A stretch of DNA of 44,206 nucleotides from UBA10210 sp964408425 (GCA_964408425.1 CAYOZI010000005.1:1-44206); one strand, 5' to 3'. Counted from the first letter of the stretch, positions 1 through 9,392 are shown. The notes: generated by a model not told the origin, from the letters alone. Program-made: numbers and translations.

Positions 1-1308
1 CAGGTTAAACAGCCGGACTTGCAGATCACGAGCGCAACGTGGAAGAAAACCACGGCGAACATCAGGGAAAACGGCCTTCTTTACGTAACCGTAAAGAACA
101 AAGGCAATGCAGAGGCGAAAGGATTTTACCTGGTTATCGAAGCGAAGGGCATTTACTGGAATTTGATCGGATGCACACTGGCAGCTGGTTATACGGGCCA
201 GCATTTGATTACCCTGGCTCCTGGAGCCAAGGAGACCAAAACCTTCGGCGTTGTCTGCAGCACTGCAGGAAACAAGGAATTCACCGTAACGGCAGACTTT
301 CTGAATCGGGTTGCTGAATCCGACGAGACGAACAACATTGCAAACGCTGCTTTCACCGTTACACCAGCCCAACAAACCCAAGCTCCTGCTTTCGCGATTA
401 CGGAAGCGCATTACAACGATAACCAGAAGAGGATTTACGCAACTGCAAACAAAGCCGCGTCTTGCTCGTTCCAAATCGGTTCTTTTGCAAAACGCGACTT
501 GCCGTGCTTGACTACGGCTTGCTTGTCTTTCCAAAGGACTCTCGATTCAACCCCGTCGGCCGACGTGACGGTAACCTGCAGTGCGAAAGACGGGAGCGGC
601 AGCGCAAGCAAAACCATAACCGTTTCAACAACGGCCGCCTGCACCGATTCCGACGCCAGCCTGACGCTCGAACGGCGCCTTGCAACTCGCGGAAGCTGCA
701 CCGACGCGACGGGCACTTACTGGGATTACACTCCGGCAGGCTCGACCACCAAAGTGGTCGATTACTACTGCTCTCCAACTTCAGCAGCCCCGTCAGCCCA
801 AAAGTGTTCCGGAGCAACCACGTACAATTGTCCTTCAGGAACCGTTTCTCAAACCGGAAGGTGCGTTAGCCCGACGGTTTCAAGCCCGGTTGACGCAATC
901 ACGGGAACGGGCACTACCGCCATAACGCAAGGCTGCAAGGACTCGGACGGTGGAATCGTCTACAACAGGAAAGGCACCGTAACGAAATACAATGCAAACG
1001 CGATAACGTCCACATCCACCCTTGCTGAAACAAAGACCGACGTGTGCAGCGCAGGATTGCTCACCGAATACTACTGCACCAGCGCCGGCGGCATAGGATC
1101 CAGGTACATTTACTGCGGATACTTAGGCTGTTCCAACGGAGCCTGCAACCAATTGACGGCAACCACCGTAACCAGCTCATACCCGGCTCAAACCTCCGGA
1201 ACCGGAACCATCGGCGGCATTTCTGGCGGAGTTACGGACGCGGAAGCCGACGTGGTTTCAATCGGCAACGAAATCGTCGGCTGGCTCAACAAAATGTTTT
1301 TCGGTTGA
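1..1308 (+). CDS. Secreted/surface Cys-rich protein, C-terminal part (5' truncated)
   Basis: The reading frame is open from the first base, so the gene starts upstream of the window and only about 435 C-terminal residues are seen. The first ~110 residues resemble a CARDB/Ig-like adhesion module ('LYVTVKNKGNAEAKGF', later 'VAESDETNN'). A second beta-rich module follows, then two Cys-rich repeats of the pattern C-x-DSD ... DYYC and CKDSDGG ... EYYC ... GCSNGAC. The same repeat occurs in the protein at 29773-31201. Such repeats are common in predicted exported proteins of DPANN archaea. No C-terminal membrane anchor is visible; the end is amphipathic (VGWLNKMFFG). The likely role is cell-surface binding; the ligand is unknown. 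Confidence 0.8.
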   Translation, partial: QVKQPDLQITSATWKKTTANIRENGLLYVTVKNKGNAEAKGFYLVIEAKGIYWNLIGCTLAAGYTGQHLITLAPGAKETKTFGVVCSTAGNKEFTVTADFLNRVAESDETNNIANAAFTVTPAQQTQAPAFAITEAHYNDNQKRIYATANKAASCSFQIGSFAKRDLPCLTTACLSFQRTLDSTPSADVTVTCSAKDGSGSASKTITVSTTAACTDSDASLTLERRLATRGSCTDATGTYWDYTPAGSTTKVVDYYCSPTSAAPSAQKCSGATTYNCPSGTVSQTGRCVSPTVSSPVDAITGTGTTAITQGCKDSDGGIVYNRKGTVTKYNANAITSTSTLAETKTDVCSAGLLTEYYCTSAGGIGSRYIYCGYLGCSNGACNQLTATTVTSSYPAQTSGTGTIGGISGGVTDAEADVVSIGNEIVGWLNKMFFG

Positions 1309-1346
1309 GCGGAATAATATAAAAACGGGCTAGGCTTAATGAAAAG

Positions 1347-4300
1347 GTGAAAGCCCTCTTTCTCTTTTTTTCTTTCATATTAATCTCCCCCTTCTCTTTC
1401 GCATTGGGCGAGTACGGCTTTCTGCTTGAACCCAAGGAATTGAGCTTTTCTTATTATGCGTTGTATCCAAAGTCCTGCGCCGGTTTCCTCAATGCAGACA
1501 CTACGCTGGCTGAAAACTTGCGCAGCGACTTCGCCTTTTCCCATGCCAGGCAAAGCCAAACTCTCTTGAAAAAAGCGAAATCCTTCGCATACCTCCAACC
1601 AAGGTTTGTGAGCCTGGCAACGCTCGCCGCCTACAGGCAATACAGCATCTACTGCTTTTCGTACGGCATGAAGGCGCTGAAAGAAGCTTCGCTCGCCACG
1701 CAGGAAGGCTTGGGCATTATCGACGGTAATGCTGCAAAGCTCGAGAGGATGATAGGGCCGGATTTCCAAGGTTTTGCCGGAGGGGTTATCGAAGAGCTGG
1801 GCGAGGCGAAACGCGACATAGAAAAACGGAATTCCAAGGGAACGAGCTTGGGAAGCGAGGTCGTCAAAGCTTCGTTCGCCGTGAACAGCACGCTCGACTC
1901 TTTTTCCATAGCCCTCGCGATAAAAACGCTCGTTTCCAAACAAAGCCTTTTGGAAAAGGAAATCACTGCGGACGACAAGGTTTTGAAAGGCATTTTCCTC
2001 TTGGAACAGGAATACGAAAATTCGGTCAGGGATTTCGAAATCGCTCAAACGCGCTTTGCGTTTTTGAAAAACAAGCTTGAAGGGGAGGAATTGGAGGGGA
2101 TAGGCGAAAACGCGTTTTTCCTTGCAGGCGGCGGGAGCGGCGTTGCCGCGGAATACGAAATCGAATCCTTTGAAGAACAGTTTTCCAGCGCTAGGGAAAA
2201 CGAGAGGATCGCTTCCGAGTTGAAGCAGCAATCTGCTTCCGAATGGAACGGGAAGGGGGAGGCTTACGCGAGCGAAAGCATTTCCAAAATGCGCGAGAGC
2301 GTGCAAGCACTGGAAACCGCTTCACTCCAGCTTGAGGAAATCGTGAAGAAAAGCGCTTTCCTCGAAAAAGCGCTGAAGGAAAGGGTTTTGGCGGAGAAAA
2401 CCAAGGTAGAACAGCTTTTGATTACCGCCGGAGCGCTGGAAGCCTCGCGGGCGAGAATGCTCTTGCAACAGTCGTTCGAACCGCGCTCTTTGAAAACAAG
2501 CGGGGAGAGGATTAATTTCTATTTAATTAAAATCGTCGAGCTGCAAAACCTCCAAGGGGTTTTGAAACAGACTATTTCCGCATCCTCCCTCAAAACCAGG
2601 CTCGAATCTCAAATCTCGAAACTAAAGGACTTTCTGGATAAAGCGGCGAACGACGCGAACGTGGATCTGGAGGAAAGAAAACTGCAGGAAATCGAGCAAG
2701 CCGCCCCATTCGCTTCCGCGGCCGATTTGGTTTACTTCCAGACGCAAACAACCGAGTTGAAAGACAACGCCCTCGCGCTGCTGATGGAAGAATACGGGAC
2801 GATGGATGAGATGTTTTACAAAGCCCTTTCCGTAAAGGAATTCCTCTCCGTCTCGGACCAGACGAGGCTCGTGGAATTGAAAGGGTTTTTCAGCGCGGGG
2901 GAAGGCATAGACGTGGAAAACCTGGCGGGAGAGTTGAAGAAAACCGGCGCATTCCTGAACGGAGTGCTGGCTGAAGTGGAAGTCAGGACCCCAGAAATTT
3001 TGCGAAAGCATTTGCAGGAAAGCGCGGTTGAAAGCAGGAAATTCGACATTCCCGTCTTGGGAGAAAAAACGGTCGTCCACCACGAAATCGTCTTGAAAAA
3101 CCTGCTTCCATTGAGCTACGACAAGAGGATTGAACTGGACATCACAATTCCCGCGGGTTCGGTTGTAACCGAAAAAAGCGCGGACGTGGAAACAGCCGGA
3201 AAAGTGTACTTGGACAAGGCGGAAGAGGATTCGGAATACTTCGTGAAGTACGACACTCTCGAGGAAATCGCTTCCGAGAAAAAAACGGAAAGCAAAACGG
3301 TTTACGCGGATTTCGAAAACGCGCTGGTGGAGGAAAAGGTTTACTTCGACTCCGGCGAAGATACGGACGTCGTTATAATCAGGAGATACCAATTCCCGGT
3401 CGATTACGCCGAGTCTTTGGGCGGGGAGCAGGCGGAGTTTTACTCTTCGGCAAACTCGTCCGAAATAAGGGTTTTGGCTTACGCCCGAAAAGGCTCTAAC
3501 GCCATCACCTTAAGATATTCCTACCCCAACCCCGTCATCCTGTCCCGCGAGGGAAGGGCTTTCGAAAACAGTTTTGAAATCTTATACGCTCTAGAAAGCG
3601 CTCATGCCGATATTCAGGAGTTCAACGGCGAGATCGCCGAGGAAGGATGCGACGGGAAAGTAAAAACCATCACGGGCGAAGGCGTGAAGAAAGCGTTGTT
3701 GCAGGAAGGCGTTTTACTCGTGGAATTTTACGCGAAAACCCTCAAGCAACGCGAGGAAATGAAGGCAGGAGTGCTTCTGGACTGCACGCCTGCAACCCTC
3801 TTGCCGCAACTGGATTTGGAAAGCGCGATTGAAGGGAAAAAGTGGAACGAGGGGGAAGTAAACCGCTTGTGGGATGAGGAGAAGAAGCTGGAGAAAGAAT
3901 GCGAAGACTGCGTTTTCGAACTGAAAAAACAGCTTTTGCTGGGCAATTGGGAAAAAGCGGAGATCGAAGTGGAAAACGCCAGGCAAAAAGTCCTTGAAGC
4001 CGGCCAGAAAGCCGAGGACGAGAAAAATTCTTTCGAAACGCTCTCCCAAGAACTTTCGGTTTTGAAGGAAGAAGCTTCAAGCGCGGTAAGAGGGTTTGAC
4101 GTCGCCTTTACGCCAACGCAGGAAAACTCTTGGGAATTGTCCCGAAACGTTTTGTACCAGCAGGGCAAAACCGCGAAAACCCAGCTTGAAAAGCTTCTTA
4201 CGGCCGCTGGAAAAGCCAAAACGTCGATCGCACTGAACGATTCTTTGGAAAGCGCTTCGCTGAAGCTCGAAGATTTGAAGAACATTATTCTCCAGCAGCG

Positions 4301-4592
4301 GGAGAAAACCGCCCAAGAAATAACCAGAGCCGAGGAAAAACAGGAACAATTCGGAACCCAAGATTCCGAACGGACGCTCGCGCAGGCTAAAGACTATTCG
4401 CAAAAAGGATTCGACTTCACCGCTTGGGTCATGGCAAGGGAGTTGAACCAAAACATTCTGGAAGGATCAAAGAAAGAAACCCAAAACAACTGGACTAACA
4501 TCGGCATGGGAGTATTGGGCGCAACGGTTTTAATCGCCCTCGCGTTCTTGTTTTTAAGGAAAAAGCCAGAGGGGCTTAAGGAAGCGGAGTGA
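1347..4592 (+). CDS. Large secreted coiled-coil protein with C-terminal membrane anchor
   Basis: This 1081-residue protein starts with GTG; an ATG 8 bases upstream is in another frame and stops at once (M-K-R-stop). A signal peptide covers about residues 1-20. Long Glu/Lys/Ala-rich helical stretches (about 150-560 and 820-1040) predict coiled coils. A beta-rich block (about 590-780) separates them. One membrane helix (about 1049-1068, 'GVLGATVLIALAFLFLRKK') is followed by a short basic tail. The topology is therefore extracellular with a C-terminal anchor. No enzyme motif was recognised. It lies 38 bases after the upstream surface-protein gene and 6 bases before the CYTH-like gene, so the three may be co-transcribed. 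The family is not recognised. Confidence 0.8.
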   Translation: MKALFLFFSFILISPFSFALGEYGFLLEPKELSFSYYALYPKSCAGFLNADTTLAENLRSDFAFSHARQSQTLLKKAKSFAYLQPRFVSLATLAAYRQYSIYCFSYGMKALKEASLATQEGLGIIDGNAAKLERMIGPDFQGFAGGVIEELGEAKRDIEKRNSKGTSLGSEVVKASFAVNSTLDSFSIALAIKTLVSKQSLLEKEITADDKVLKGIFLLEQEYENSVRDFEIAQTRFAFLKNKLEGEELEGIGENAFFLAGGGSGVAAEYEIESFEEQFSSARENERIASELKQQSASEWNGKGEAYASESISKMRESVQALETASLQLEEIVKKSAFLEKALKERVLAEKTKVEQLLITAGALEASRARMLLQQSFEPRSLKTSGERINFYLIKIVELQNLQGVLKQTISASSLKTRLESQISKLKDFLDKAANDANVDLEERKLQEIEQAAPFASAADLVYFQTQTTELKDNALALLMEEYGTMDEMFYKALSVKEFLSVSDQTRLVELKGFFSAGEGIDVENLAGELKKTGAFLNGVLAEVEVRTPEILRKHLQESAVESRKFDIPVLGEKTVVHHEIVLKNLLPLSYDKRIELDITIPAGSVVTEKSADVETAGKVYLDKAEEDSEYFVKYDTLEEIASEKKTESKTVYADFENALVEEKVYFDSGEDTDVVIIRRYQFPVDYAESLGGEQAEFYSSANSSEIRVLAYARKGSNAITLRYSYPNPVILSREGRAFENSFEILYALESAHADIQEFNGEIAEEGCDGKVKTITGEGVKKALLQEGVLLVEFYAKTLKQREEMKAGVLLDCTPATLLPQLDLESAIEGKKWNEGEVNRLWDEEKKLEKECEDCVFELKKQLLLGNWEKAEIEVENARQKVLEAGQKAEDEKNSFETLSQELSVLKEEASSAVRGFDVAFTPTQENSWELSRNVLYQQGKTAKTQLEKLLTAAGKAKTSIALNDSLESASLKLEDLKNIILQQREKTAQEITRAEEKQEQFGTQDSERTLAQAKDYSQKGFDFTAWVMARELNQNILEGSKKETQNNWTNIGMGVLGATVLIALAFLFLRKKPEGLKEAE

Positions 4593-4598
4593 AGAAAA

Positions 4599-5213
4599 AT
4601 GGGGTTTTTTGATTTCCTGCTCAAGAAAAAGTTCAAGCAACACGAGTTAAAGTGGAAGCTGCCCGAACAGCGGTTTTCGTTCGAAATTCCAGACGCAGAG
4701 AAGGCGGTTTACAACCTGAAGAAAAACAAGGCAGTGTTCGTTTCGGGCGGAGAGTTTTTCGACGTTATCCACGCGAAGCAGTTCGGCGACAACTCGGGAA
4801 TATTCGCTTATTTCATAGTAAGAAGCGAGAAGCGCACCCAAAAGGAAACCCTCTTGTTTGACGGCTATATGCTTCAGGAAGAAGACCGTTTGGGTTTCGA
4901 AGTGCAAAGCAGCTATTCCATGATAGAACAGTTGGACAAGCTCGGGTACCAAGAGGCGTTTGCGAGGGAGTTGGAAGAATGGAACTTCAACTTCGGCGTT
5001 TTGCGCATCAAGGTTTTGGACATAGCCAAAATCGGATCGTTCATGGAATTCGCGTTGCCCGAAACCAAGTTCGACCGCGCCCGCGAAGCGCAGGAAAAAA
5101 CCTACAATTTGCTGTTATCAAAACTCGGCTTGGACAAGAAGAAAGCCGTTCCGACCGACGCGATTACCATCCAGCTCATGGAAGAGACGGAAAAGGCGGA
5201 AAAAAGCCGCTGA
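4599..5213 (+). CDS. CYTH-like domain protein (putative)
   Basis: This 204-residue cytoplasmic protein has a GGAGTGA Shine-Dalgarno about 5 bases before its ATG. Its C-terminal half ('LRIKVLDIAKIGSFMEF', then a helical 'YNLLLSKLGL') resembles the end of CYTH/class IV adenylyl cyclase-thiamine triphosphatase proteins, where a hydrophobic strand leads to 'D-x-x-x-x-G-x-F-x-E'. The N-terminal ExExK signature that binds triphosphate metals is not seen, so catalysis is doubtful and it may only bind a ligand. It is likely translated with the preceding coiled-coil protein (6-base spacing). The family assignment is tentative. Confidence 0.5.
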   Translation: MGFFDFLLKKKFKQHELKWKLPEQRFSFEIPDAEKAVYNLKKNKAVFVSGGEFFDVIHAKQFGDNSGIFAYFIVRSEKRTQKETLLFDGYMLQEEDRLGFEVQSSYSMIEQLDKLGYQEAFARELEEWNFNFGVLRIKVLDIAKIGSFMEFALPETKFDRAREAQEKTYNLLLSKLGLDKKKAVPTDAITIQLMEETEKAEKSR

Positions 5214-5281
5214 AAAGAACAATCCCGCGTAAAAAAAGCAAAAAAAGAAACTAGAAAAAGAAAAAACGGTAAAACGCGGTT

Positions 5282-5365
5282 TTACTCTTCCTCGTCCTCT
5301 TCCCACTCGTCCTCGTCCCACTCTTCCTCTTCATCCCAATCGTCTTCAGTCTTTAAAATCTGCAT
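5282..5365 (-). CDS. Very acidic 27-residue small protein
   Basis: Starting at ATG 5365, the frame encodes MQILKTEDD followed by a run of Trp, Asp and Glu (WDEEEEWDEDEWEEDEEE). A GGGGTGA Shine-Dalgarno lies about 9 bases upstream, and a GTTTAAAAAC TATA-like box lies about 55 bases upstream. Both a ribosome site and a promoter therefore fit this tiny ORF. The periodic acidic/aromatic composition could suit binding to a basic partner (ribosomal protein, histone or polymerase), but this is inference. It could be non-coding low-complexity DNA. It sits in the 229-base space between the CYTH-like and AK6 genes. Confidence 0.5.
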   Translation of the reverse strand: MQILKTEDDWDEEEEWDEDEWEEDEEE

Positions 5366-5415
5366 CTGCAGGGTTCACCCCGTAAAAAAGCCTAACGCAG
5401 TAATAACCGACAAGA

Positions 5416-5425
5416 GTTTTTAAAC
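5416..5425 (-). promoter_or_regulatory. TATA-like box for the acidic small ORF
   Basis: On the minus strand this reads GTTTAAAAAC, the same ten bases found before the zinc-ribbon small ORF at 13331-13340. A start about 25 bases downstream would give a leader of roughly 30 bases containing the Shine-Dalgarno of the acidic ORF. Confidence 0.45.
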
Positions 5426-5442
5426 CCTTTTTTTCGGCGTTT

Positions 5443-5976
5443 TCAATCTGCAAAGCCCTTTAATCCTTTCCCCAGCCGGTCAAACAAAGGCATCCAATCT
5501 ATTTCGTCATTCTTCCCCCTCTTCAAAACCGAATTCGGGGAAAGAGGCTTCGTAAAATCCACTTGCAAAACCTTTTTCTTCGGATAATTCTCCTCTGCCC
5601 TCACGATGCAATAATCCAGCATTTCAGCCAGCACGTTTTCCTTCACCTTCCAGAGGGCATAGCCGCGTTTTTCCAGGCGTTTTTTCAAAACCAGGGGATT
5701 GCATCTTAAAACGATTATTTTTTCGCAAGGCAAACGCATTTCACAAAGCAAGTGCGATTCTATCACGACGTTCTTTTCCTTCGCCAGAATCCCCTCCAGT
5801 ATTTTCGAGAGCTTCTTCAAATCAACGATTTTTTCCTTCTTCCCGCTCATCCGGTAGATCTTGTTTTTGTTGATGACGTCGTTAATGTCGACAAGCTTCG
5901 CTTTGAGAAAACGCGATAATTTTTTCGAGAAAATCGTTTTACCGCAGCCTGGAGTTCCGGTTATCAACAGTCCCAT
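5443..5976 (-). CDS. AK6/Fap7-type adenylate kinase-like NTPase
   Basis: This 177-residue protein has a Walker A 'GTPGCGKT' at residues 7-14, 'NVVIESHLL' in the middle and a 'KRGYALWKVKEN' LID-like segment. These fit the archaeal/eukaryotic AK6 (Fap7) family. Family members transfer phosphate between ATP and AMP and help late small-subunit rRNA maturation with ribosomal protein uS11. The gene follows the aCPSF1 gene by 6 bases, so the two are probably one operon linking RNA 3'-end processing with ribosome maturation. The length is usual for the family. Confidence 0.88.
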   Translation of the reverse strand: MGLLITGTPGCGKTIFSKKLSRFLKAKLVDINDVINKNKIYRMSGKKEKIVDLKKLSKILEGILAKEKNVVIESHLLCEMRLPCEKIIVLRCNPLVLKKRLEKRGYALWKVKENVLAEMLDYCIVRAEENYPKKKVLQVDFTKPLSPNSVLKRGKNDEIDWMPLFDRLGKGLKGFAD

Positions 5977-5982
5977 GCAAAT

Positions 5983-7938
5983 CTACTTCAAGCGTATAGA
6001 ATCGAGGTTCATCGGCGCGCGCGTTTCCGTATGCAGCATCCGATTGAGGGTGCGGGCCAAATCCTCGGTCCTCGCCTCGTCCCCGTGGTTCGTGAAAATG
6101 CGGAGGGGCTTGGGGCGCAAATTGCGCGCGTACGCCAAAAGCTGGGAACGGTCGCTGTGCCCGCTGAAGCCGTCAACCGTTTCCACCTGCAGGTTTATTT
6201 TCAGCGTATCGGTTTTTCCCGAAGAATTGGGGACGGGCAGTTCTTTCAACCCGTTCTGCAGTTTCCTTCCGAGCGACAAAGCGCTCTGGTAACCCACGAA
6301 AATGAGCGTATTCCTCTCGTCCTGGGCCATTTGCTTCAAAAACTCGAGCGAAGTCCCTCCGGTAAGCATTCCCGAAGGGGCCAAAAACACTGCAGGCTCG
6401 TCTCCCTCTATGAGGCTCTTGCGTTCCTTGGAAATGACGCGCTTGAACATCGGATTGTCGAAAGGAGAGTTGTTCTGCAAAATCCTCCTCTGCACGTTCC
6501 TCTTCAAATACTCGGGATAAACGGTATGGATGGCGGACGCTTCCTTGCTCATGCCGTCGAGATACACGACAGCCTCGTCCGGCTGCATCCTGCTCTCAAG
6601 CGCAAGCATGATCTCCTGCGCCCTTCCCAAAGCGAAAACCGGAATCAAAACCTTTCCCTTCCTCGCAAGCGTGTCGCGTATCACTTGCACGAGCCTCGCC
6701 TCGCTGTCCTCGATTCTCGGAAGGACGTTTTCCCTCCCGCCGTAAGTGCTTTCCAACAGCAACGTTTCCACTCTCGGAAAGCGCGTGTCCGCAGGATTGA
6801 ACAGGTTGGTCCTTCCGTACTTGATGTCCGCCGAATAAACGAAGTTATGCAACCCCTCTCCAATATGCAAATGAACCTGGGCCGAACCCAAAACGTGGCC
6901 CGCATCGTGAAACGTAAACCGCACGTCGGGAGTGACGTCCGTCACTTCCCCGTAATCCCGCGTGATCATGTGGTCCAACTCGGTTTTGACGTCTTTTTCA
7001 GCGTAAGGCGGGGTCATGCCGTTTGAACGCATGACGTTCAACCCGTCCTGCTGTAAAAGCACAACCAAGTCGCGCGTGGGAGTCGTGCAATAAACGGGGC
7101 CGTCGTAGCCGTAAGCATACAAGTAGGGAATGAAACCGCAGTGGTCCATGTGGGCGTGGGACAGTATCACGGCGTCAATCTGGTCTAGAGCGAGATTCAT
7201 CGCGTTCAAGTAAGGATAAGCGCGCGTGGGGTCGGCAGTGTCGGGGTTGATTCCGCAATCCAAAAGAATGTTGCTTTTCGGCGTTTGCAATAAAATGCAG
7301 CTTCTCCCCACTTCCTTGAAAGAGCCCAACGCCGTTATTTTGATCCAATCCGTTCCCGAAGAAGGCTCTATTATCTTCTTTCCCAAGCTCGTCAAAAACT
7401 TCTTGCGGGTTTCGGAATTCGCCAAAAGCGAATTGCGTATTCCCTTCTCGATTTCGCTGGGGCTCGTCGGGGAACGCAAAACGCGCGGGCTCCAGCCCGT
7501 AGTGGTAATAATGCTCTTCAAAACGCTGCCCGATTTTCCAATGACTATTCCGGGCTTCAAAGCCTCGATCCAAACTTCGTTGAAAGGAGCATCAAGCCTA
7601 ATTTCCTTCACTCCCGCCTCTGGAGGGATAAGCTTCTTGATTTCCTCCAAAGCCTTTTCAGGCTCCATCAACTCGCTCGAATCGCACCTCAACAAAATCT
7701 TTTTCCTGATTTTAGAAGCGATTTTGGTTATGAGATTATCATCTTCATAAAACGCCTTGATGTTCTTCAGATAAAGAACGACCTGAGGCCCTTCAAATTC
7801 TACTTTAGTCAGCTCGCAATTAGGCGGGAGAATCGAAGAAATCGCCTCGTGCATCTCTTTCAGGTTATTGCCCTTGCCGTTGCCGTTCTTTCCGTTGTCC
7901 TTTGATGTTGAATCGGTTGGAATCACTTTACAGTACAC
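5983..7938 (-). CDS. aCPSF1/FttA beta-CASP ribonuclease and transcription termination factor
   Basis: This 651-residue protein has N-terminal KH-type RNA-binding domains (about 30-180, including 'PGIVIGKSGSVLKSI'), a metallo-beta-lactamase core with the zinc motif 'SHAHMDHCGF', 'DAGHVLGSAQ', and a beta-CASP domain. The C-terminal 'SGHSDR' and 'NHGD' complete the zinc ligands. The family cleaves RNA at U-rich sites and terminates archaeal transcription. The start is uncertain: GTG at 7938 gives a Gly/Asn/Lys-rich extension of about 28 residues, while homologues often begin near 'MHEAISSILPP'. It heads a likely operon with the AK6/Fap7 gene. Confidence 0.93.
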   Translation of the reverse strand: MYCKVIPTDSTSKDNGKNGNGKGNNLKEMHEAISSILPPNCELTKVEFEGPQVVLYLKNIKAFYEDDNLITKIASKIRKKILLRCDSSELMEPEKALEEIKKLIPPEAGVKEIRLDAPFNEVWIEALKPGIVIGKSGSVLKSIITTTGWSPRVLRSPTSPSEIEKGIRNSLLANSETRKKFLTSLGKKIIEPSSGTDWIKITALGSFKEVGRSCILLQTPKSNILLDCGINPDTADPTRAYPYLNAMNLALDQIDAVILSHAHMDHCGFIPYLYAYGYDGPVYCTTPTRDLVVLLQQDGLNVMRSNGMTPPYAEKDVKTELDHMITRDYGEVTDVTPDVRFTFHDAGHVLGSAQVHLHIGEGLHNFVYSADIKYGRTNLFNPADTRFPRVETLLLESTYGGRENVLPRIEDSEARLVQVIRDTLARKGKVLIPVFALGRAQEIMLALESRMQPDEAVVYLDGMSKEASAIHTVYPEYLKRNVQRRILQNNSPFDNPMFKRVISKERKSLIEGDEPAVFLAPSGMLTGGTSLEFLKQMAQDERNTLIFVGYQSALSLGRKLQNGLKELPVPNSSGKTDTLKINLQVETVDGFSGHSDRSQLLAYARNLRPKPLRIFTNHGDEARTEDLARTLNRMLHTETRAPMNLDSIRLK

Positions 7939-8089
7939 ACTCCGGTCTTACGCTGGGTTGGGTGTTTTTCCGAAAAAACCACTTATGCTGAAAACGAAAA
8001 CGGCCCCACCGCCTTTCGCTCACGCCCAAAACGTGGAAAAAACGCTTTTCCAAGCCTCTGTGTGAAAAACGCTTTTTTAAAAAAATATT

Positions 8090-8710
8090 TCAGTTCGACA
8101 AGAATTGCTTGACCTCGTCCTTCGAATAACGCTTTACCTCTCCCTTGGTAATGCAAACCAAATCTATGCCTTCCCCGGTCGCGCTATCCCTCTTCAAAGC
8201 GGAATTCACCGCTTTTGCCGCGAGCCGCAAAGCCTCTTCTTTCTGCATGCTTTCCTTGAAATGCTCGTCGAGCAATCCGTATGCGACTACGCTTCCGCTT
8301 CCTGTTGAAACGTACTTTTCCTTGATAAGGCCCCCGAAAGGATCCAGATCAAACAACTGCGGCGAAGAATCGAAACCTGCGATTATCAGTTGGACCATGT
8401 AAGGGTAGTACTTGTTTCCCTGCAGGATGTTGGCTAAAAGCGTCGCCGCTCCCTGCACGGTCATGTTCTCCCCCTTCGAGTATTTGAATAATTCCAATTC
8501 CGCTTTCAAAACCCTGACGAGCGTTTGCGCGTCTCCAACGCCTCCCGCTATGGTCATGGCTATCGTATCGCCGACCACGTGAATCTTGTCAACGTCCTTG
8601 GCCGCAATGAAAGTGCCGTACGTAGCCCGCTTATCCGCTGCGAGTATAACCCCTTCCTTGAAGGAAACGCCCACGGTAGTTGTTCCTTTCATTTTATCCT
8701 CATAATTCAT
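8090..8710 (-). CDS. psmB: Proteasome beta subunit
   Basis: This 206-residue protein has a 9-residue propeptide (MNYEDKMKG) followed by TTTVGV, so autocleavage would expose Thr10 as the catalytic nucleophile. 'ADKRATYG', the Lys of which serves catalysis, and 'STGSGSVVAYGLLD' match the Ntn-hydrolase family. It forms the proteolytic rings of the archaeal 20S proteasome. A GGTGG Shine-Dalgarno lies 7 bases before the ATG, and a TTTTAAAC TATA-like box lies just upstream. No alpha subunit gene is in the window. Confidence 0.97.
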   Translation of the reverse strand: MNYEDKMKGTTTVGVSFKEGVILAADKRATYGTFIAAKDVDKIHVVGDTIAMTIAGGVGDAQTLVRVLKAELELFKYSKGENMTVQGAATLLANILQGNKYYPYMVQLIIAGFDSSPQLFDLDPFGGLIKEKYVSTGSGSVVAYGLLDEHFKESMQKEEALRLAAKAVNSALKRDSATGEGIDLVCITKGEVKRYSKDEVKQFLSN

Positions 8711-8883
8711 CGTTAACCACCGTTTAAAATTGAAAATCCCGAAAAAAACCTTTCAAAAAACCGCTAAACATTACGCTCTATAGCCCCTAAAAAATCGTGG
8801 ATTGCAATACGAATATTGGAAAAAAGGCTTAAAAAGCTATTGTTTAAGAGGGGGAAAAACGCTAAGGAAACACGGTGGGGAAA

Positions 8884-9390
8884 ATGAAAACGATCGCGTT
8901 GATCGGACCGCCTCAGGGCGGAAAGAGCACTCTCGCCTTTTCGCTCTCCAAGTTTTTGGAAAAAAAAGGGTTGAGCGTAGGCGTGGCGAACATGGGCGAG
9001 AACGCCAAGGCGCTGAAATACTCACCTTTTTGGGACGCGCGGTCCCGCAAAAGCAGGAAAACCGACTGGCTGAAAACGGCTAAGGAAGAAAGTTTGGATT
9101 TCGTGCTTTTGGATTACTCCGCGGGATTGGGCTCGTTCTTCTTTTCAAAGCAAAACCCGTTCGAAAAAACCGATTGCATCCTCCTGGTTTTCGAAGCCGG
9201 AACCGCCCCGCATGAAGACGCGGAAGCGCTGGCTAAAACGATCGAAGACAGGTGGGAAACTAAAACCGTTCCCGTTGAAAACAAGACTGAATTGGCAAAA
9301 AGAAGGATCTCCGTATTCCCGTCCAAAGTCGTAAGCGTGAGCGCCTGGGAAAAAATGGGTTTCGACAAGCTGTACGCGGAAATAAAGTAA
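8884..9390 (+). CDS. Small P-loop NTPase, function unknown
   Basis: The protein has 168 residues from ATG 8884, which is preceded by GGTGGGG; a GTG three codons upstream is a weaker choice. The Walker A is 'GPPQGGKST' (residues 8-16), and 'LDFVLLDYSAGLG' (about 75-87) fits a Walker B followed by a switch-like Asp. 'DCILLVFEAG' fits the next strand. The fold resembles the SIMIBI/MinD-ParA or CobQ-like group ('LSVGVANMGENAK' suggests a dethiobiotin-synthetase-like strand), but no exact family was recognised. It is convergent with smc, with 2 bases between the stops, and divergent from psmB. Confidence 0.75.
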   Translation: MKTIALIGPPQGGKSTLAFSLSKFLEKKGLSVGVANMGENAKALKYSPFWDARSRKSRKTDWLKTAKEESLDFVLLDYSAGLGSFFFSKQNPFEKTDCILLVFEAGTAPHEDAEALAKTIEDRWETKTVPVENKTELAKRRISVFPSKVVSVSAWEKMGFDKLYAEIK

Positions 9391-9392
9391 AA

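Noticed and set aside
1380..4285. Long antisense open frames opposite the coiled-coil protein gene
   Set aside because: They lie inside a well-supported gene, have Phe/Arg-rich sequence typical of a reverse frame, and lack ribosome sites.
7978..8065. 26-codon plus-strand ORF between aCPSF1 and psmB
   Set aside because: No ribosome site or conserved feature; the region more likely holds the psmB 3' end and the aCPSF1 promoter.
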